DNA from: Polyangiaceae bacterium
GTDB taxonomy: Bacteria > Myxococcota_A > Polyangia > Polyangiales > Polyangiaceae
Direction: 5' to 3'
NCBI GenBank assembly: GCA_013361525.1
Contig: JABFXY010000070.1
Location: 1-47,496, forward strand
DNA length: 47,496 nt
Shown: positions 1 through 8,650 of the stretch, in pieces
Layout of the letters: every line of letters starts with the position of its first letter
Position numbering within the stretch: position 1 is the first letter of the stretch
The notes under the pieces: generated by a model
The model's database searches: none
Told to the model about the DNA's origin: nothing
What the model saw: the letters and a program-made list of their open reading frames with translations, nothing else
Made by a program: the position numbers and the translations under genes

Positions 1-69
1 GCAAGTGAAGGCCGGGCCGAACGCCGAGCCGAACGCTGAAGTCTGGACAGCCCCTTCATTGTCACTTGG

Positions 70-84
70 CCGCCCTTCGGGCGG
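70..84 (-). terminator. possible terminator hairpin after the wsp operon
   Basis: A perfect 6-bp inverted repeat (CCGCCC, TTC, GGGCGG) lies 16 bases beyond the stop codon of wspR, in the direction of transcription. No T-run follows it on the minus strand, so it is at best a weak intrinsic terminator or a 3'-end-protecting hairpin. Confidence 0.35.
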
Positions 85-99
85 ACTGAGCCGCGACCC

Positions 100-1098
100 T
101 CATCCGGGGTCCACCTCGACTCGATTGCGGCCGCCGGCTTTCGCCCGATAGAGCGCGGCGTCGGCCCGTCCGAACAGCTCCGTGCCGTTTTCTCCGTCGA
201 GGAGCGTGGCCACGCCGAGGCTCGCCGTTATCGGTCGCGGAAAATCCGGTATCGAAATGGTGCTGATCGAGGCGCGTATCCGTTCGGCGACCGCTGCGCC
301 GTCATCGCGCAGCGTATCCGGCAAGAGCAGCGCAAACTCCTCGCCTCCGTAGCGGGCGGCCACATCGTACTTTCGCACGCGTGACGCCAAGCACGCGCCG
401 ACTGCACGAAGGACTTGATCCCCCATCGCGTGCCCGAAGTTGTCGTTGATGGACTTGAAGTGATCGAGGTCGATCACGACCGCGGTGAGCGCGCGCTTTC
501 TTCGTTTGGAAAACTCCAATTGGCGCAGCAGCTCTTCGTCGAGCACACGGCGGTTGGGGAGGCCTGTGAGGGTATCGGTTCGGGCGAGCTCGGAGATGAT
601 TCTATTCGCCTCTGCGAGCTGGTCGTTCAGAGATCGAAGGTGTCGATTGGCCTCCAAGAGCTCTTCTTGGCTGGAGCGCAGCGCACGCATGGCCTCGTCG
701 CGCTGCACCTGCATTCGATAGACGCGCGCGTGATAGCGAATGCGCGCCAGGATCTCGATGCTGTCTGGCAGCTTGACGAGGTAGTCGTTGGCTCCCTGGG
801 CGAACGCATCGCTTTTGATTCGCGGCTCTTCTTCGGAGGAAAGGACGACGATCGGCGTTTCGGCGGTTGCCGGATTGGCTCGGTATCGTCGCACGAGCTC
901 GAGCCCGTCGATGTCGGGCATGACCAGATCCTGCAGAATCACCGAGGGCCGAACCTGGTTCGCGCGCTCGATTGCGAGGTTTGCTTTGCTGCAAAAGACG
1001 AACTGAATGTCGGGTTCCGATGCGACCGTCCGGCGAACGGCTTCGCCCACCATCGCTTGGTCGTCGACGAGCAACAGCACCATGGGTTGTTCAGCCAC
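100..1098 (-). CDS. wspR: WspR-like response regulator diguanylate cyclase (REC-GGDEF)
   Basis: Output protein of the Wsp system: a receiver domain (about residues 1-125), a coiled-coil linker rich in Glu/Arg/Leu (about 130-170) and a GGDEF domain that makes cyclic-di-GMP from two GTP. The receiver has the phospho-acceptor context QDLVMPDIDG and the segment GANDYLVKLPDSIE, both very close to what I remember of Pseudomonas WspR. The active-site signature is GGEEF. An RxxD inhibitory site (RKYD) sits five residues before it, so product inhibition is likely. I chose the GTG at 1098 because GGAGGGG stands just upstream; it overlaps the end of the CheB gene by 8 bases. This gives 332 residues. An in-frame ATG at 1083 is the alternative. 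It is the last gene of the operon and should be activated by phosphotransfer from the CheA homologue WspE. Confidence 0.93.
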   Translation of the reverse strand: MAEQPMVLLLVDDQAMVGEAVRRTVASEPDIQFVFCSKANLAIERANQVRPSVILQDLVMPDIDGLELVRRYRANPATAETPIVVLSSEEEPRIKSDAFAQGANDYLVKLPDSIEILARIRYHARVYRMQVQRDEAMRALRSSQEELLEANRHLRSLNDQLAEANRIISELARTDTLTGLPNRRVLDEELLRQLEFSKRRKRALTAVVIDLDHFKSINDNFGHAMGDQVLRAVGACLASRVRKYDVAARYGGEEFALLLPDTLRDDGAAVAERIRASISTISIPDFPRPITASLGVATLLDGENGTELFGRADAALYRAKAGGRNRVEVDPG

Positions 1099-2182
1099 GT
1101 TCCCCTCCCTCCCCTCGGGCCATCGACCTGGTCGCACGCATGGGTCCCGTCGCACATCGTCGGGCCCCGATCAGCGTCGCGATCCGCGGAGCGATTCGGT
1201 CGAGTGGCAAGACCTCGACGGCCGCTCCGAGCTCGACGGCGGCCTTGGGCATACCGTACACGGCGGATGTGCCCCGATCCTGCGCAATGGTGTGGGCGCC
1301 CGCGTCGCGCAGCTCGCGCAGACCCCGCGCGCCGTCTCTTCCCATGCCCGTGAGGAGGACCGCGATCAAGACGCCCCGAAACGCCACGGCGCTCTCGAAG
1401 AAGACGTCGATCGATGGCCGGTAGAAGCTGTTCGTCTTGGGCTTGGCGTGCCCAAGTCGGTGCTCGTCCACGAATGCCAGATGTTCGTCTCCACCCGCGA
1501 CGAGCACGGTTCCAGGTAGCGGGATGTCTCCCTCCTGCGCGATTCGCACCGGCAGCTCGCACTGGCTGCCGAACCACGTCGCCATCATCGGGGCGAACTC
1601 GGCGTCGACGTGTTGAACGACGACGATCGCCGCTGGGAAGTCGCGCGGCAGCCCGCCGAGGATGGTCGCGATCGCCTGCGGCCCACCCACCGACGCGCCG
1701 ATGACCAGGAGCCGCGCCACATCGGTGTCCGACGGCGGTCGAGGGCTCAAGGGTGTCGACCGAGCCTGTTCGGGGGCTCGAGCCGGCGCGCTGGCATCGC
1801 GCAGTAGGCGCACGTTCATGTCGATCCTGGAACCGACCGAGATCGCCATGACACGCGCCTCTGTGTGGTCTGCGCCGACGTTCACGACATCCAGCGCGCC
1901 GGCCCCGAGCGCTTCGAAGATCCTCCCGGCGTGCGCGGCCACGTCACGGCTGACGATCACGATGGGACACGGCGTGGTCGCCATGAGGCGTGCCGCCGAG
2001 CCGTCGCCTCCGGAGGCGATCTCGCAATCGAGGAGGAGCAGATTGGGAGCACGCTTCGCGCACCTTTGCACGAGGTCCGCGGCATCCTGGGCGATCCAGT
2101 CCACCTCGTGCCGGCGTTCGGCGAGCGCGCGGCGAAGGACGGCGAGCGCGTGTGCGCTGTTCGTCGCGATGGCGATCTTCAT
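1091..2182 (-). CDS. wspF: WspF-like CheB methylesterase/deamidase
   Basis: A 363-residue CheB-family protein that should demethylate glutamyl residues on the WspA receptor and so reset the array. The C-terminal esterase domain (about 165-350) has the catalytic serine in GASVGGP, the histidine in VVQHVD and the aspartate in LTGMGRDG, and the conserved YRPSIDVFFES and SAVYGMPKAA segments. The N-terminal receiver (1-115) is unusual. The acidic pair expected near residues 7-9 reads T-N-S, and the usual MPxxDG after the phospho-Asp (LLLLDC) reads EIASGGDG. It may therefore be phosphorylated poorly. The domain linker (about 130-160) is Pro/Arg/Ser-rich. The gene starts inside the wspE stop (ATGA overlap) and its end overlaps wspR, so the three are translationally coupled. 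Confidence 0.93.
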   Translation of the reverse strand: MKIAIATNSAHALAVLRRALAERRHEVDWIAQDAADLVQRCAKRAPNLLLLDCEIASGGDGSAARLMATTPCPIVIVSRDVAAHAGRIFEALGAGALDVVNVGADHTEARVMAISVGSRIDMNVRLLRDASAPARAPEQARSTPLSPRPPSDTDVARLLVIGASVGGPQAIATILGGLPRDFPAAIVVVQHVDAEFAPMMATWFGSQCELPVRIAQEGDIPLPGTVLVAGGDEHLAFVDEHRLGHAKPKTNSFYRPSIDVFFESAVAFRGVLIAVLLTGMGRDGARGLRELRDAGAHTIAQDRGTSAVYGMPKAAVELGAAVEVLPLDRIAPRIATLIGARRCATGPMRATRSMARGEGGERG

Positions 2183-4458
2183 TCGTTCGCTTCCCCGATG
2201 AGGTCCGCGACGACGCGAAGGAGCGCACCCTCCTGAAACTCACCCTTCGCGCAGTAATGGTCTGCCCCCGCGTCGAGGCCGCGACGGCGGTCTTCGGGCC
2301 GATCCTTGTACGAGACGACCATCACCGGAAGGCTCTTCAGTCGCTGGTCTCTTCGGATGAGCGCGACGAGCTCGATGCCGTCGAGCCGAGGCATGTCGAC
2401 GTCCGTTACGACGAGGTCGTACGAGTGTGAACGAACCGCGTTCCAGCCATCCATTCCGTCGACTGCGACATCGACCGTGTAGCCCCTGCTCTCGAGGAGC
2501 TTGCGCTGCAGCTCGCGAATGGTGAGCGAGTCGTCGACGACCAACACACGCTTGCCGCCCTTGCCGATCTGTCGGCGGCTTTCCTGCACCATCGGAAGCA
2601 GCCGACTCGTGGACACGAGCTTGTCGATGGAGCGAAGTAGGTCCTCGATATCGAGGATCAGCACCGGCGAGCGATCCGGCAAGATGGCGGCGGCGCTGAC
2701 GTTCTTCACCTTGCCGAGCCTCGGATCCAGCGGCCGAACCAGCAGCTGACGCTCGCCCGAGAAGCGATCGACCACGACCCCGTGCCTGCGGCCGGGAGGA
2801 CCGAGCACGACGACCGCGACCTCGTCCCCCGATGCCTGAGGGCCCTCGCGCTCGAGCACCTGATGCGCCGTTACGAGGCCGACCCGTTCGTCTCTGAACG
2901 CGAAGAACTGCCGGCCCTCCGCGGACTCGATCCGCTCCTTCGGGAGGAGCACGGCGCTCGCGATGCGTGCGAGCGGAAATGCGTACGGCTCCTTCGCGAC
3001 CTCGACCAAGAGGACGCGCAGGACGGACACCGTGACCGGCAGCTCGATTCGAAACTGTGTGCCGATCCGAGGCTTCGACGAGATGGAGACGTTCCCGCCG
3101 AGCGCGTTGATCACCGATTGAACGACGTCGAGCCCGACGCCGCGACCAGAGACGTCGGTCACTTCGCGCTTCATCGTGAAGCCCGGCAAGAACAGGAATT
3201 CGAAGAGCTCGGCTTCGGACATGTCGGAGGCGACGTTCTGTCGCGCGAGCCCCTTTTCCACGATGGTCGCTCGCAACTTGCCCGCGTCGATGCCGACGCC
3301 GTCGTCGCTCACGACGAGCAGTAGCATCCCGGCGCTGTGCCTCGCATCGAGATGGATGGAGCCTTCGCGTAGCTTGCCTTCGCGGATGCGTAGGCCCGGT
3401 GTCTCGATGCCGTGATCGAGCGCGTTGCGCAGCAGGTGTCCGAGCGGGGCCTCGAGGCGCTCGAGGATCTCGCGGTCGACCGGTGTCGCTTCGCCGCTGA
3501 TCGTCAACGACACCTCTTTGCCCAGCTGGTGGGCGAGGTCCCTCACCATCCGAGGAAAGCCCTGGAGGCGATCCGACAGCGGTCGCATGCGGCAGTCGAC
3601 GACCTCGCGGTGGAGCCGCGTCGAGAGCGTCGAAAAGCCGCGACCGAACACGTCCAGATCCGCCATCCTCGAGACGAGCTCGTCGCGGCACCGCGCCGTG
3701 TCGTGCCGAAGCTCGGCCAACAGCAGATCCGTCTGTTCGCGGGAGGCTTGGTCCATGAGCGCACCGCGTAGAGCATCCAGGCGCCGGTCTACCGCCTGGT
3801 GCATCCGTTTGAGACGCTCGAGGTCGGCTCCGAAATTCTCGAGCCACCGCGCCGCGACCAGCGACTCGCCTGCGAAACCGAACAGTCGGTCGAGACTCTC
3901 GGGGGCGAGCCGAAGGGATCGGGCGTGCTCCGTGCTCGCGTCCGCGTGGCTCGGCTCTTTGAGGTCCGTCGCGATCTCGCGTGAGACGGGCGGCGCAAGT
4001 GCCTCGTCCGACGCCGGCCCGGGAGGAATCGGAACGACGACCTCGCTCGCGGAGCTCATACGTGCGACGAGCGCCTCGATCTCCTCCGCGCGGTCCGCGT
4101 CCCAACCGGCGATCGCGTCGTCTTGAATGGTGGCGCTCCGCGCGAGCAGATCCAAGACCGCGAGTTGCGCATCGATGTCGCCTCTGCCGAGGGGCGCGTC
4201 TCCCTTCAGCGCTTGCTCGACACGGGTCTCGAGCGCATGAATGACGCGTACGGCGGTGTGGCGGCCGACGATGCGTGCCGCACCTTTGAGCGAGTGCGCG
4301 GCTCGCATCATCACCTTCAGCTGACGCGCGGCGTCCGGCGGATGACGTTCGAGGGCGAGCAACGCGTCGGTGAGCGTGGCCGAGTGACCCGCGAGCTCCA
4401 TACGAAAGAGCTCCAGCATGGAGAGCCCCGACAGGTCGTCCGGGTCGTGCGAGCTCAT
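2179..4458 (-). CDS. wspE: WspE-like hybrid CheA histidine kinase with receiver domain
   Basis: A 759-residue hybrid kinase, the central phosphotransfer protein of the Wsp array. Domains in order: an HPt domain with the phosphorylatable His55 in AAHSLKGAAR; a low-complexity linker; the dimerisation region; an HATPase with NALDHGIE (N box), the VSDDGVGID G box and SGRGVGLDVV; a CheW-like regulatory domain (about 465-600); and a C-terminal receiver (about 635-759) with VVDDS, the phospho-Asp in VTDVDMPRLDG, and a conserved lysine in CAKGEF. Fusion of CheA to a receiver is what separates WspE-type from plain flagellar CheA. It should phosphorylate WspR and possibly WspF. Start and stop overlap the neighbouring genes by 4 bases (ATGA on both sides). 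Confidence 0.94.
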   Translation of the reverse strand: MSSHDPDDLSGLSMLELFRMELAGHSATLTDALLALERHPPDAARQLKVMMRAAHSLKGAARIVGRHTAVRVIHALETRVEQALKGDAPLGRGDIDAQLAVLDLLARSATIQDDAIAGWDADRAEEIEALVARMSSASEVVVPIPPGPASDEALAPPVSREIATDLKEPSHADASTEHARSLRLAPESLDRLFGFAGESLVAARWLENFGADLERLKRMHQAVDRRLDALRGALMDQASREQTDLLLAELRHDTARCRDELVSRMADLDVFGRGFSTLSTRLHREVVDCRMRPLSDRLQGFPRMVRDLAHQLGKEVSLTISGEATPVDREILERLEAPLGHLLRNALDHGIETPGLRIREGKLREGSIHLDARHSAGMLLLVVSDDGVGIDAGKLRATIVEKGLARQNVASDMSEAELFEFLFLPGFTMKREVTDVSGRGVGLDVVQSVINALGGNVSISSKPRIGTQFRIELPVTVSVLRVLLVEVAKEPYAFPLARIASAVLLPKERIESAEGRQFFAFRDERVGLVTAHQVLEREGPQASGDEVAVVVLGPPGRRHGVVVDRFSGERQLLVRPLDPRLGKVKNVSAAAILPDRSPVLILDIEDLLRSIDKLVSTSRLLPMVQESRRQIGKGGKRVLVVDDSLTIRELQRKLLESRGYTVDVAVDGMDGWNAVRSHSYDLVVTDVDMPRLDGIELVALIRRDQRLKSLPVMVVSYKDRPEDRRRGLDAGADHYCAKGEFQEGALLRVVADLIGEANE

Positions 4459-5117
4459 GCGAAGCTCCGATTGAGCGCTTCAAAGAGCAGGGTATCGTCG
4501 AGGAGCGACACCGTTCGCACGGTGCGCTGAGCGCCTTCTTCCCAACTCAGCATGCCCGCACTGAAGCGGGCGGCGGCACCTGCGAGCGTCGCGGGGAGCT
4601 TCGAGACCTTGTCGGGATCATAGCGAAGCAGACCGTGGACTTCGTCGACAGAGCACGCGAAGCGCGCGGCGCCTTTCGCGAGGACGAGCACGCGTTCGCT
4701 TCCGCGGCGTGGCGGCGCGCCCTCGGTCTGGACGCTGAGGAGCACGCGCAGGCTCGCCGTGACGATGAGCTCGCCCCGGACGTTGGCGATGCCCGAAATC
4801 ACCTCGCTGCGTTGATGCGGAAGCGAGTGAGCCCGACACGCCTCGGCCACTTCGACGAACACCTTCGGCGGGAGCGCCAGCCACTCGGCGGCGACCCGAA
4901 AGACGAGCGCCGACGCGCGACCGGGCGTCGAAACGACGGCTGCCTCTGCGAATTGCCGCGTCTGCTCACGACGCTGCTCGGCGGTCAGCTCGCGGTCGAG
5001 GAGCGTCACGGCGGCCGCCCTGTAGACGGGGCAATTGTGACAATGGCTGTGCTGGCGCAGCTCGATGCACGAACGATCTCCGCGCACGCCGACTCGGTTC
5101 CAGCAATCGGAGATCAT
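4455..5117 (-). CDS. wspD: WspD-like CheW coupling protein with N-terminal cysteine cluster
   Basis: A 220-residue CheW-family adaptor linking receptor and kinase; it is the second CheW of the operon. The CheW fold covers about residues 65-215 (region around GIANVRGELIVTASLRVLL). Before it lies a cysteine-rich head: Cys5, Cys17, Cys26 and Cys29, with the motifs DCWNRVGV, GDRSC and HCHNCPVY. I recall this head from other WspD-type CheW proteins. The spacing would suit binding of a metal or iron-sulfur cluster, but that is inference. The ATG at 5117 lies in an ATGA overlap with the end of wspC, and the stop overlaps the start of wspE in the same way. Confidence 0.9.
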   Translation of the reverse strand: MISDCWNRVGVRGDRSCIELRQHSHCHNCPVYRAAAVTLLDRELTAEQRREQTRQFAEAAVVSTPGRASALVFRVAAEWLALPPKVFVEVAEACRAHSLPHQRSEVISGIANVRGELIVTASLRVLLSVQTEGAPPRRGSERVLVLAKGAARFACSVDEVHGLLRYDPDKVSKLPATLAGAAARFSAGMLSWEEGAQRTVRTVSLLDDTLLFEALNRSFA

Positions 5118-6358
5118 CGCGAGCGCCGCTCCGCTTCCGCTCTCCGCGCGCGCGCCAGAAGCCGCTCCGCGGAGGCTCGTTCACCACGTTTCGACATCAC
5201 CGACGCGAGGTGCATCAGCGCTTCGACGTGCTCGGGGTCGAGATAGAGCGTCCTTTTGTAGCTCTCCACCGCGCAATCGGCGTCTCCCTGTGCGTCCCGG
5301 ATCAGCCCGAGAAGAAAATGCGCGTCCGCCAAATCCCCGTTCGCCTTCAAATGGGCCTGGCAGATCTCTTCGGCCTCACGAAGCCTCCCGACATCGGCGA
5401 GCCGGCGCGCGTCGGCGAGGCTCGGCGGTCGTACCGACGGCGGTCGTGCTGGGGGAGGCGGTTGCGGCGCCACACGAGGCCGTGCCGCGGGGGTAGCGGC
5501 ACGCATCGCCGGCCGCGCCGGTGGAGTCATTTTCGCGAGGCTGGGCGGCGCCGAAATCTCCCCGGAGGCCTTGCGCCGCTCCCCCCGTTGAAACGCCGAC
5601 GCCGCGATCGGCTCGATGGCTCTCCAATCGCCTCCGCTGATGAGCGGCGCCTCCGCCGCGGCGACGAACAACGTGCCCTTGTCGGCGAGAACGCAGGTCA
5701 GCGCCGTGACAATGGCTTTGCGTGACGGCTCGTCACAATAGATGAAGAGGTTCTTGCAGAAGATGGCGTCATAGCGCCTCTGCGCGACCTCGAGTGGCAG
5801 CCGCGGCAGCGCTCCTTGATGGAAGCGAACGGCGGCTCGCGTTGCGTCGTCCAGTCGAAAACCGCCTGGAACCGGCCGAAAATAGCGCTCGCGATAGCCG
5901 AGGTTCGATCCCCGAAACGAGTTTGGTGGATACATCGCGGCCTCGGCCCTCTTCAGCGCGCGCGCGCTCACGTCCACCGCGTCGATTGCCACCCTCGAAA
6001 GTGGCACGCCCGTGTCCGCGAGCGCCATCGCGATGGAGTAGGGCTCTTCGCCCGTCGAGCATGGAACGCTGAGGATCCGCACGTTGTCGTTGCGACGACG
6101 ACTGATGACGAGTGCCGCGAGCGTGACGAACGCATCCGGATCTCGGAAGAACCAAGTCTCCTGAACGACGAGCGATTCGATGAGCTCTTGAAGCTCCTCG
6201 GGCGAGCTACGCAAACACGCGCGGTATGCCTCGGCCGTTGGGAGGCCGAGCCGCTTCATGTGCGCTTCGATCGTGCGCTGGGCGATGCCCGGGCCGATGG
6301 TGCTCGGCTCGAGACCGATCGCACGGTGAAGGATCGCCGCGATCTCGACGTCGATCAC
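5114..6358 (-). CDS. wspC: WspC-like CheR methyltransferase with TPR tail
   Basis: A 414-residue protein that should methylate glutamates on the WspA receptor with S-adenosylmethionine. The CheR methyltransferase domain fills about residues 1-265: VVQETWFFRDP, the SAM-binding segment SVPCSTGEEPYSIAMAL, and CKNLFIYCDE. A Pro/Arg/Ala-rich linker (about 285-325) leads to two or three TPR repeats (about 325-414; DLADAHFLLG, PEHVEALMHLA). A TPR tail on CheR is characteristic of WspC and Frz-type systems. The reading frame is open well upstream, but the GTG at 6358 forms a GTGA overlap with the stop of the first CheW gene, matching the operon's style and the usual N-terminus of the family. Confidence 0.92.
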   Translation of the reverse strand: MIDVEIAAILHRAIGLEPSTIGPGIAQRTIEAHMKRLGLPTAEAYRACLRSSPEELQELIESLVVQETWFFRDPDAFVTLAALVISRRRNDNVRILSVPCSTGEEPYSIAMALADTGVPLSRVAIDAVDVSARALKRAEAAMYPPNSFRGSNLGYRERYFRPVPGGFRLDDATRAAVRFHQGALPRLPLEVAQRRYDAIFCKNLFIYCDEPSRKAIVTALTCVLADKGTLFVAAAEAPLISGGDWRAIEPIAASAFQRGERRKASGEISAPPSLAKMTPPARPAMRAATPAARPRVAPQPPPPARPPSVRPPSLADARRLADVGRLREAEEICQAHLKANGDLADAHFLLGLIRDAQGDADCAVESYKRTLYLDPEHVEALMHLASVMSKRGERASAERLLARARRAEAERRSR

Positions 6359-6822
6359 GCGCCCGCCTCCGCACCTTCCCCGACGAGCACTCGCAAGACG
6401 TCGGCGGGGAGCAGCCGATCGACGCTCACGCGCTGGACGATCCCTCGATCGTCGGAGATCACCGGGCCCAGGTACGGTGCGTCGCGCACGGTGACGGGCG
6501 GCGCGACGAAGTCCGACTCCGCGCACCTCATCGTCTCCGTCGCCCGTTCGGCGCAAAGCCCGATGAGCCGTGGCTCGGCGGCTCCGTCGCGGACGCGAGC
6601 CACGATGATGCGCGTGCTCGTGCGTGCGCGCGACGGCCGCCCGAGCGCGAGGGCCGTGAGATCGATGAGCGGCAGGGTGCGTGAGCGATACGCGAAGAGA
6701 CCGAGCACCGCGGCAGGGGCTTTGGGGAGACTCTTCACCTCCAGGAGCGGAAGGACCTCGACCACGTCGCTCGTATCGAGCGCGTAGCGATCTTCTCCGA
6801 GCTGGAAGATGAGAAACAGCAT
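6355..6822 (-). CDS. wspB: WspB-like CheW coupling protein
   Basis: A 155-residue protein made of a single CheW domain: it begins MLFLIFQLGEDRYAL, followed by VVEVLPLLEVKSLPKAPAAVLGLFAYRSRTLPLIDL, here cited only in part as LPLLEVKSLPKAP and GLFAYRSRTLPLIDL. It should bridge the methyl-accepting receptor WspA and the kinase WspE at the membrane. It lacks the cysteine head of the second CheW (wspD). The ATG at 6822 follows the wspA stop after 3 bases, and the stop overlaps the GTG start of wspC. Its place between receptor and CheR genes matches wspB in Pseudomonas. Confidence 0.9.
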   Translation of the reverse strand: MLFLIFQLGEDRYALDTSDVVEVLPLLEVKSLPKAPAAVLGLFAYRSRTLPLIDLTALALGRPSRARTSTRIIVARVRDGAAEPRLIGLCAERATETMRCAESDFVAPPVTVRDAPYLGPVISDDRGIVQRVSVDRLLPADVLRVLVGEGAEAGA

Positions 6823-6825
6823 GGC

Positions 6826-8496
6826 TCACGCGCGGAGCGAGAAGCGCGACACCGCCGACTGCAGTCCTCGCGTCGCCTCGTTGAGCTGCTCGATTGCGAT
6901 GTTCGAGCTCCGCACCGACTCCACCGTTTGTTGGGAAGCCTCCGTGAGCTGCGAGAGCGCTTCGCTGATCTGTTCCGCGCCCGTCGCCTGGGAGGTCATC
7001 GCTTCGCGTACTTCCTCGAAGCGCGGTGTGAGGGTTTGCACCGAGTTGATGATGTCGCCGAGCTGGCTGCTCACGGTCCCGATCACCTCGACACCGCGTC
7101 GGACCTCGTCGGAGAACTTCTCCATCCCCATGACGCCGGCGGACACGGCCGATTGCATGTCTTTGACGATCTGCTCGATGTCGTGCGTCGCGATCGCCGT
7201 TTGATCGGCGAGGCGGCGAATCTCGGTTGCGACGACCGAGAACCCTCGGCCGTATTCACCCGCCTTTTCGGCCTCGATCGCGGCGTTGAGCGAGAGCAGA
7301 TTGGTCTGATCGGCGACCTTCGCGATCGTCGTGACGATGGTGCTGATGTTTCCGGCCTTCTCGTTGAGGAGACCGAGCCGGGCAGTGATCGAGCGCGAGG
7401 CCTCGGAGATTTGACGCATGGTGGTCTCCATGCGCGACAGGCCCGTCTGGCCGGTACCAGCGAGTGTCGCGGTGCCCTCGGCGACGCTCGCGACCTCCTC
7501 CATCGTGCTGGCGAGCTGCTTCGCCGTAGAGGAAATCGCCTTCGACGTCGCGCCGACCTCGCTCGTCGTTGCGGCGACCTCGTTCGCCGTCGCCTGCTGC
7601 TGCCTCGTCGTGCTCGCGATCTCGGTCGCCGAGCTGTTCACCTGGATGCCGGAGCGCTGGACTTGATGAACGAGAGCCGTGAGCTCGTCGGCCATGGTGT
7701 TGAGACCGTCGGCGAGGTTGTCGAACTCGCTGCGCTCGCGCAGGCTCACCCGGCCCGAGAAGTCGCCGCGCTGCATGACGCCCATCACGGACATCAGCTC
7801 GCCGAGGGGACGATCGAGCGCACGACGGATCGATCGCACGATCACGAACGTGCTGACGATCGCGAGAAAGACCGCGACCAGCGCGCCCGTGAAGAGCCCC
7901 GCTTGCGCGGCGTCCACCGCCGCCATGATGCCCTGTCCGGCGGCGGTGCCCCTCCGGCGGTTGTACTCGACGATCTCCCGGAGCTTCGCGCTGTAGACCT
8001 TTTGCAGCTCGCTCAAATTTCGCTTGAGCGGAGTCTGCTCTTCCGGCGTGAACGCCCCGCGGCTCGAAACGATCAATCGGTCCACGTTTTCGACGTAGCT
8101 CCCGTGAGCGCGTTGCAGGTCGGCGCGGAGGCGTTCTTCCTCCTCCGTCACCTCGATCTGCCCGTAAACCTCCAGTGCTCTATCGAGCTTCGCGCGCTTG
8201 GCTTGAATCTCGCGCTCGACGTCCGCCATCTCCTCCGGATCGCTCGAGGCCAGGTGCGTCAGCGTGAGGGCGTGGATGTCCTTCGACAGCCCCTCGATCT
8301 CGGAGCTCACGTCGAGGCTCGGGAGCGAGTCGTCCTTCACGATTCTCGCGTTCTCTCGAACGTCCGCGAGGCGCACGGACATGAACACGCTGAGGCCGAT
8401 CATGACGAGCATCATCGCGGTGAAGCCGATGATGATTCGAAACCTGATCGGACGGTTTCCCGCTGCGCCAGGCCCGTCCTTCGAAGTCGTGGCCAC
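6826..8496 (-). CDS. wspA: WspA-like methyl-accepting chemoreceptor
   Basis: A 556-residue membrane receptor and the sensory input of the Wsp array. A short cytoplasmic N-terminus is followed by a first transmembrane helix (about 20-42), a helical sensory region of about 150 residues, a second helix (about 200-222) and a HAMP segment. The long cytoplasmic coiled coil has the signalling tip around NLLSLNAAIEAEKAGEYGRG and GFSVVATEIRRLADQTA, close to what I recall of Pseudomonas WspA. What it senses cannot be read from sequence; Pseudomonas WspA responds to surface contact or envelope stress. The start is GTG at 8496, with AGGA 4 bases upstream. It is the first gene of the seven-gene operon, so the operon promoter should lie in 8497-8650. 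Confidence 0.93.
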   Translation of the reverse strand: MATTSKDGPGAAGNRPIRFRIIIGFTAMMLVMIGLSVFMSVRLADVRENARIVKDDSLPSLDVSSEIEGLSKDIHALTLTHLASSDPEEMADVEREIQAKRAKLDRALEVYGQIEVTEEEERLRADLQRAHGSYVENVDRLIVSSRGAFTPEEQTPLKRNLSELQKVYSAKLREIVEYNRRRGTAAGQGIMAAVDAAQAGLFTGALVAVFLAIVSTFVIVRSIRRALDRPLGELMSVMGVMQRGDFSGRVSLRERSEFDNLADGLNTMADELTALVHQVQRSGIQVNSSATEIASTTRQQQATANEVAATTSEVGATSKAISSTAKQLASTMEEVASVAEGTATLAGTGQTGLSRMETTMRQISEASRSITARLGLLNEKAGNISTIVTTIAKVADQTNLLSLNAAIEAEKAGEYGRGFSVVATEIRRLADQTAIATHDIEQIVKDMQSAVSAGVMGMEKFSDEVRRGVEVIGTVSSQLGDIINSVQTLTPRFEEVREAMTSQATGAEQISEALSQLTEASQQTVESVRSSNIAIEQLNEATRGLQSAVSRFSLRA

Positions 8497-8589
8497 GATT
8501 TCCTACCCCCGTTTGAAGACGACCGGAGGATAAGAGACTTGTGGCACGCCCGCCTCCACAAAGGCTGCGAGGCCTATCGAGTGAGGCTT

Positions 8590-8602
8590 TGTTGCCGCAA
8601 CA
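8590..8602. promoter_or_regulatory. 13-bp palindrome upstream of wspA
   Basis: TGTTGC-C-GCAACA is a perfect palindrome about 94 bases before the wspA start, in the short gap between wspA and the end of the gene at 8651. It is the right size for a dimeric repressor or activator site on the operon promoter. No known factor is recognised. Confidence 0.3.
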
Positions 8603-8650
8603 TTTGTAGCGCGATACCGCCGGACTTTTCGCTATCGGCTAAGGATTCGC

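Noticed and set aside
2240..4483. A 747-codon minus-strand frame alongside wspE
   Set aside because: It is a shifted reading of wspE, very Arg-rich, without domain features.
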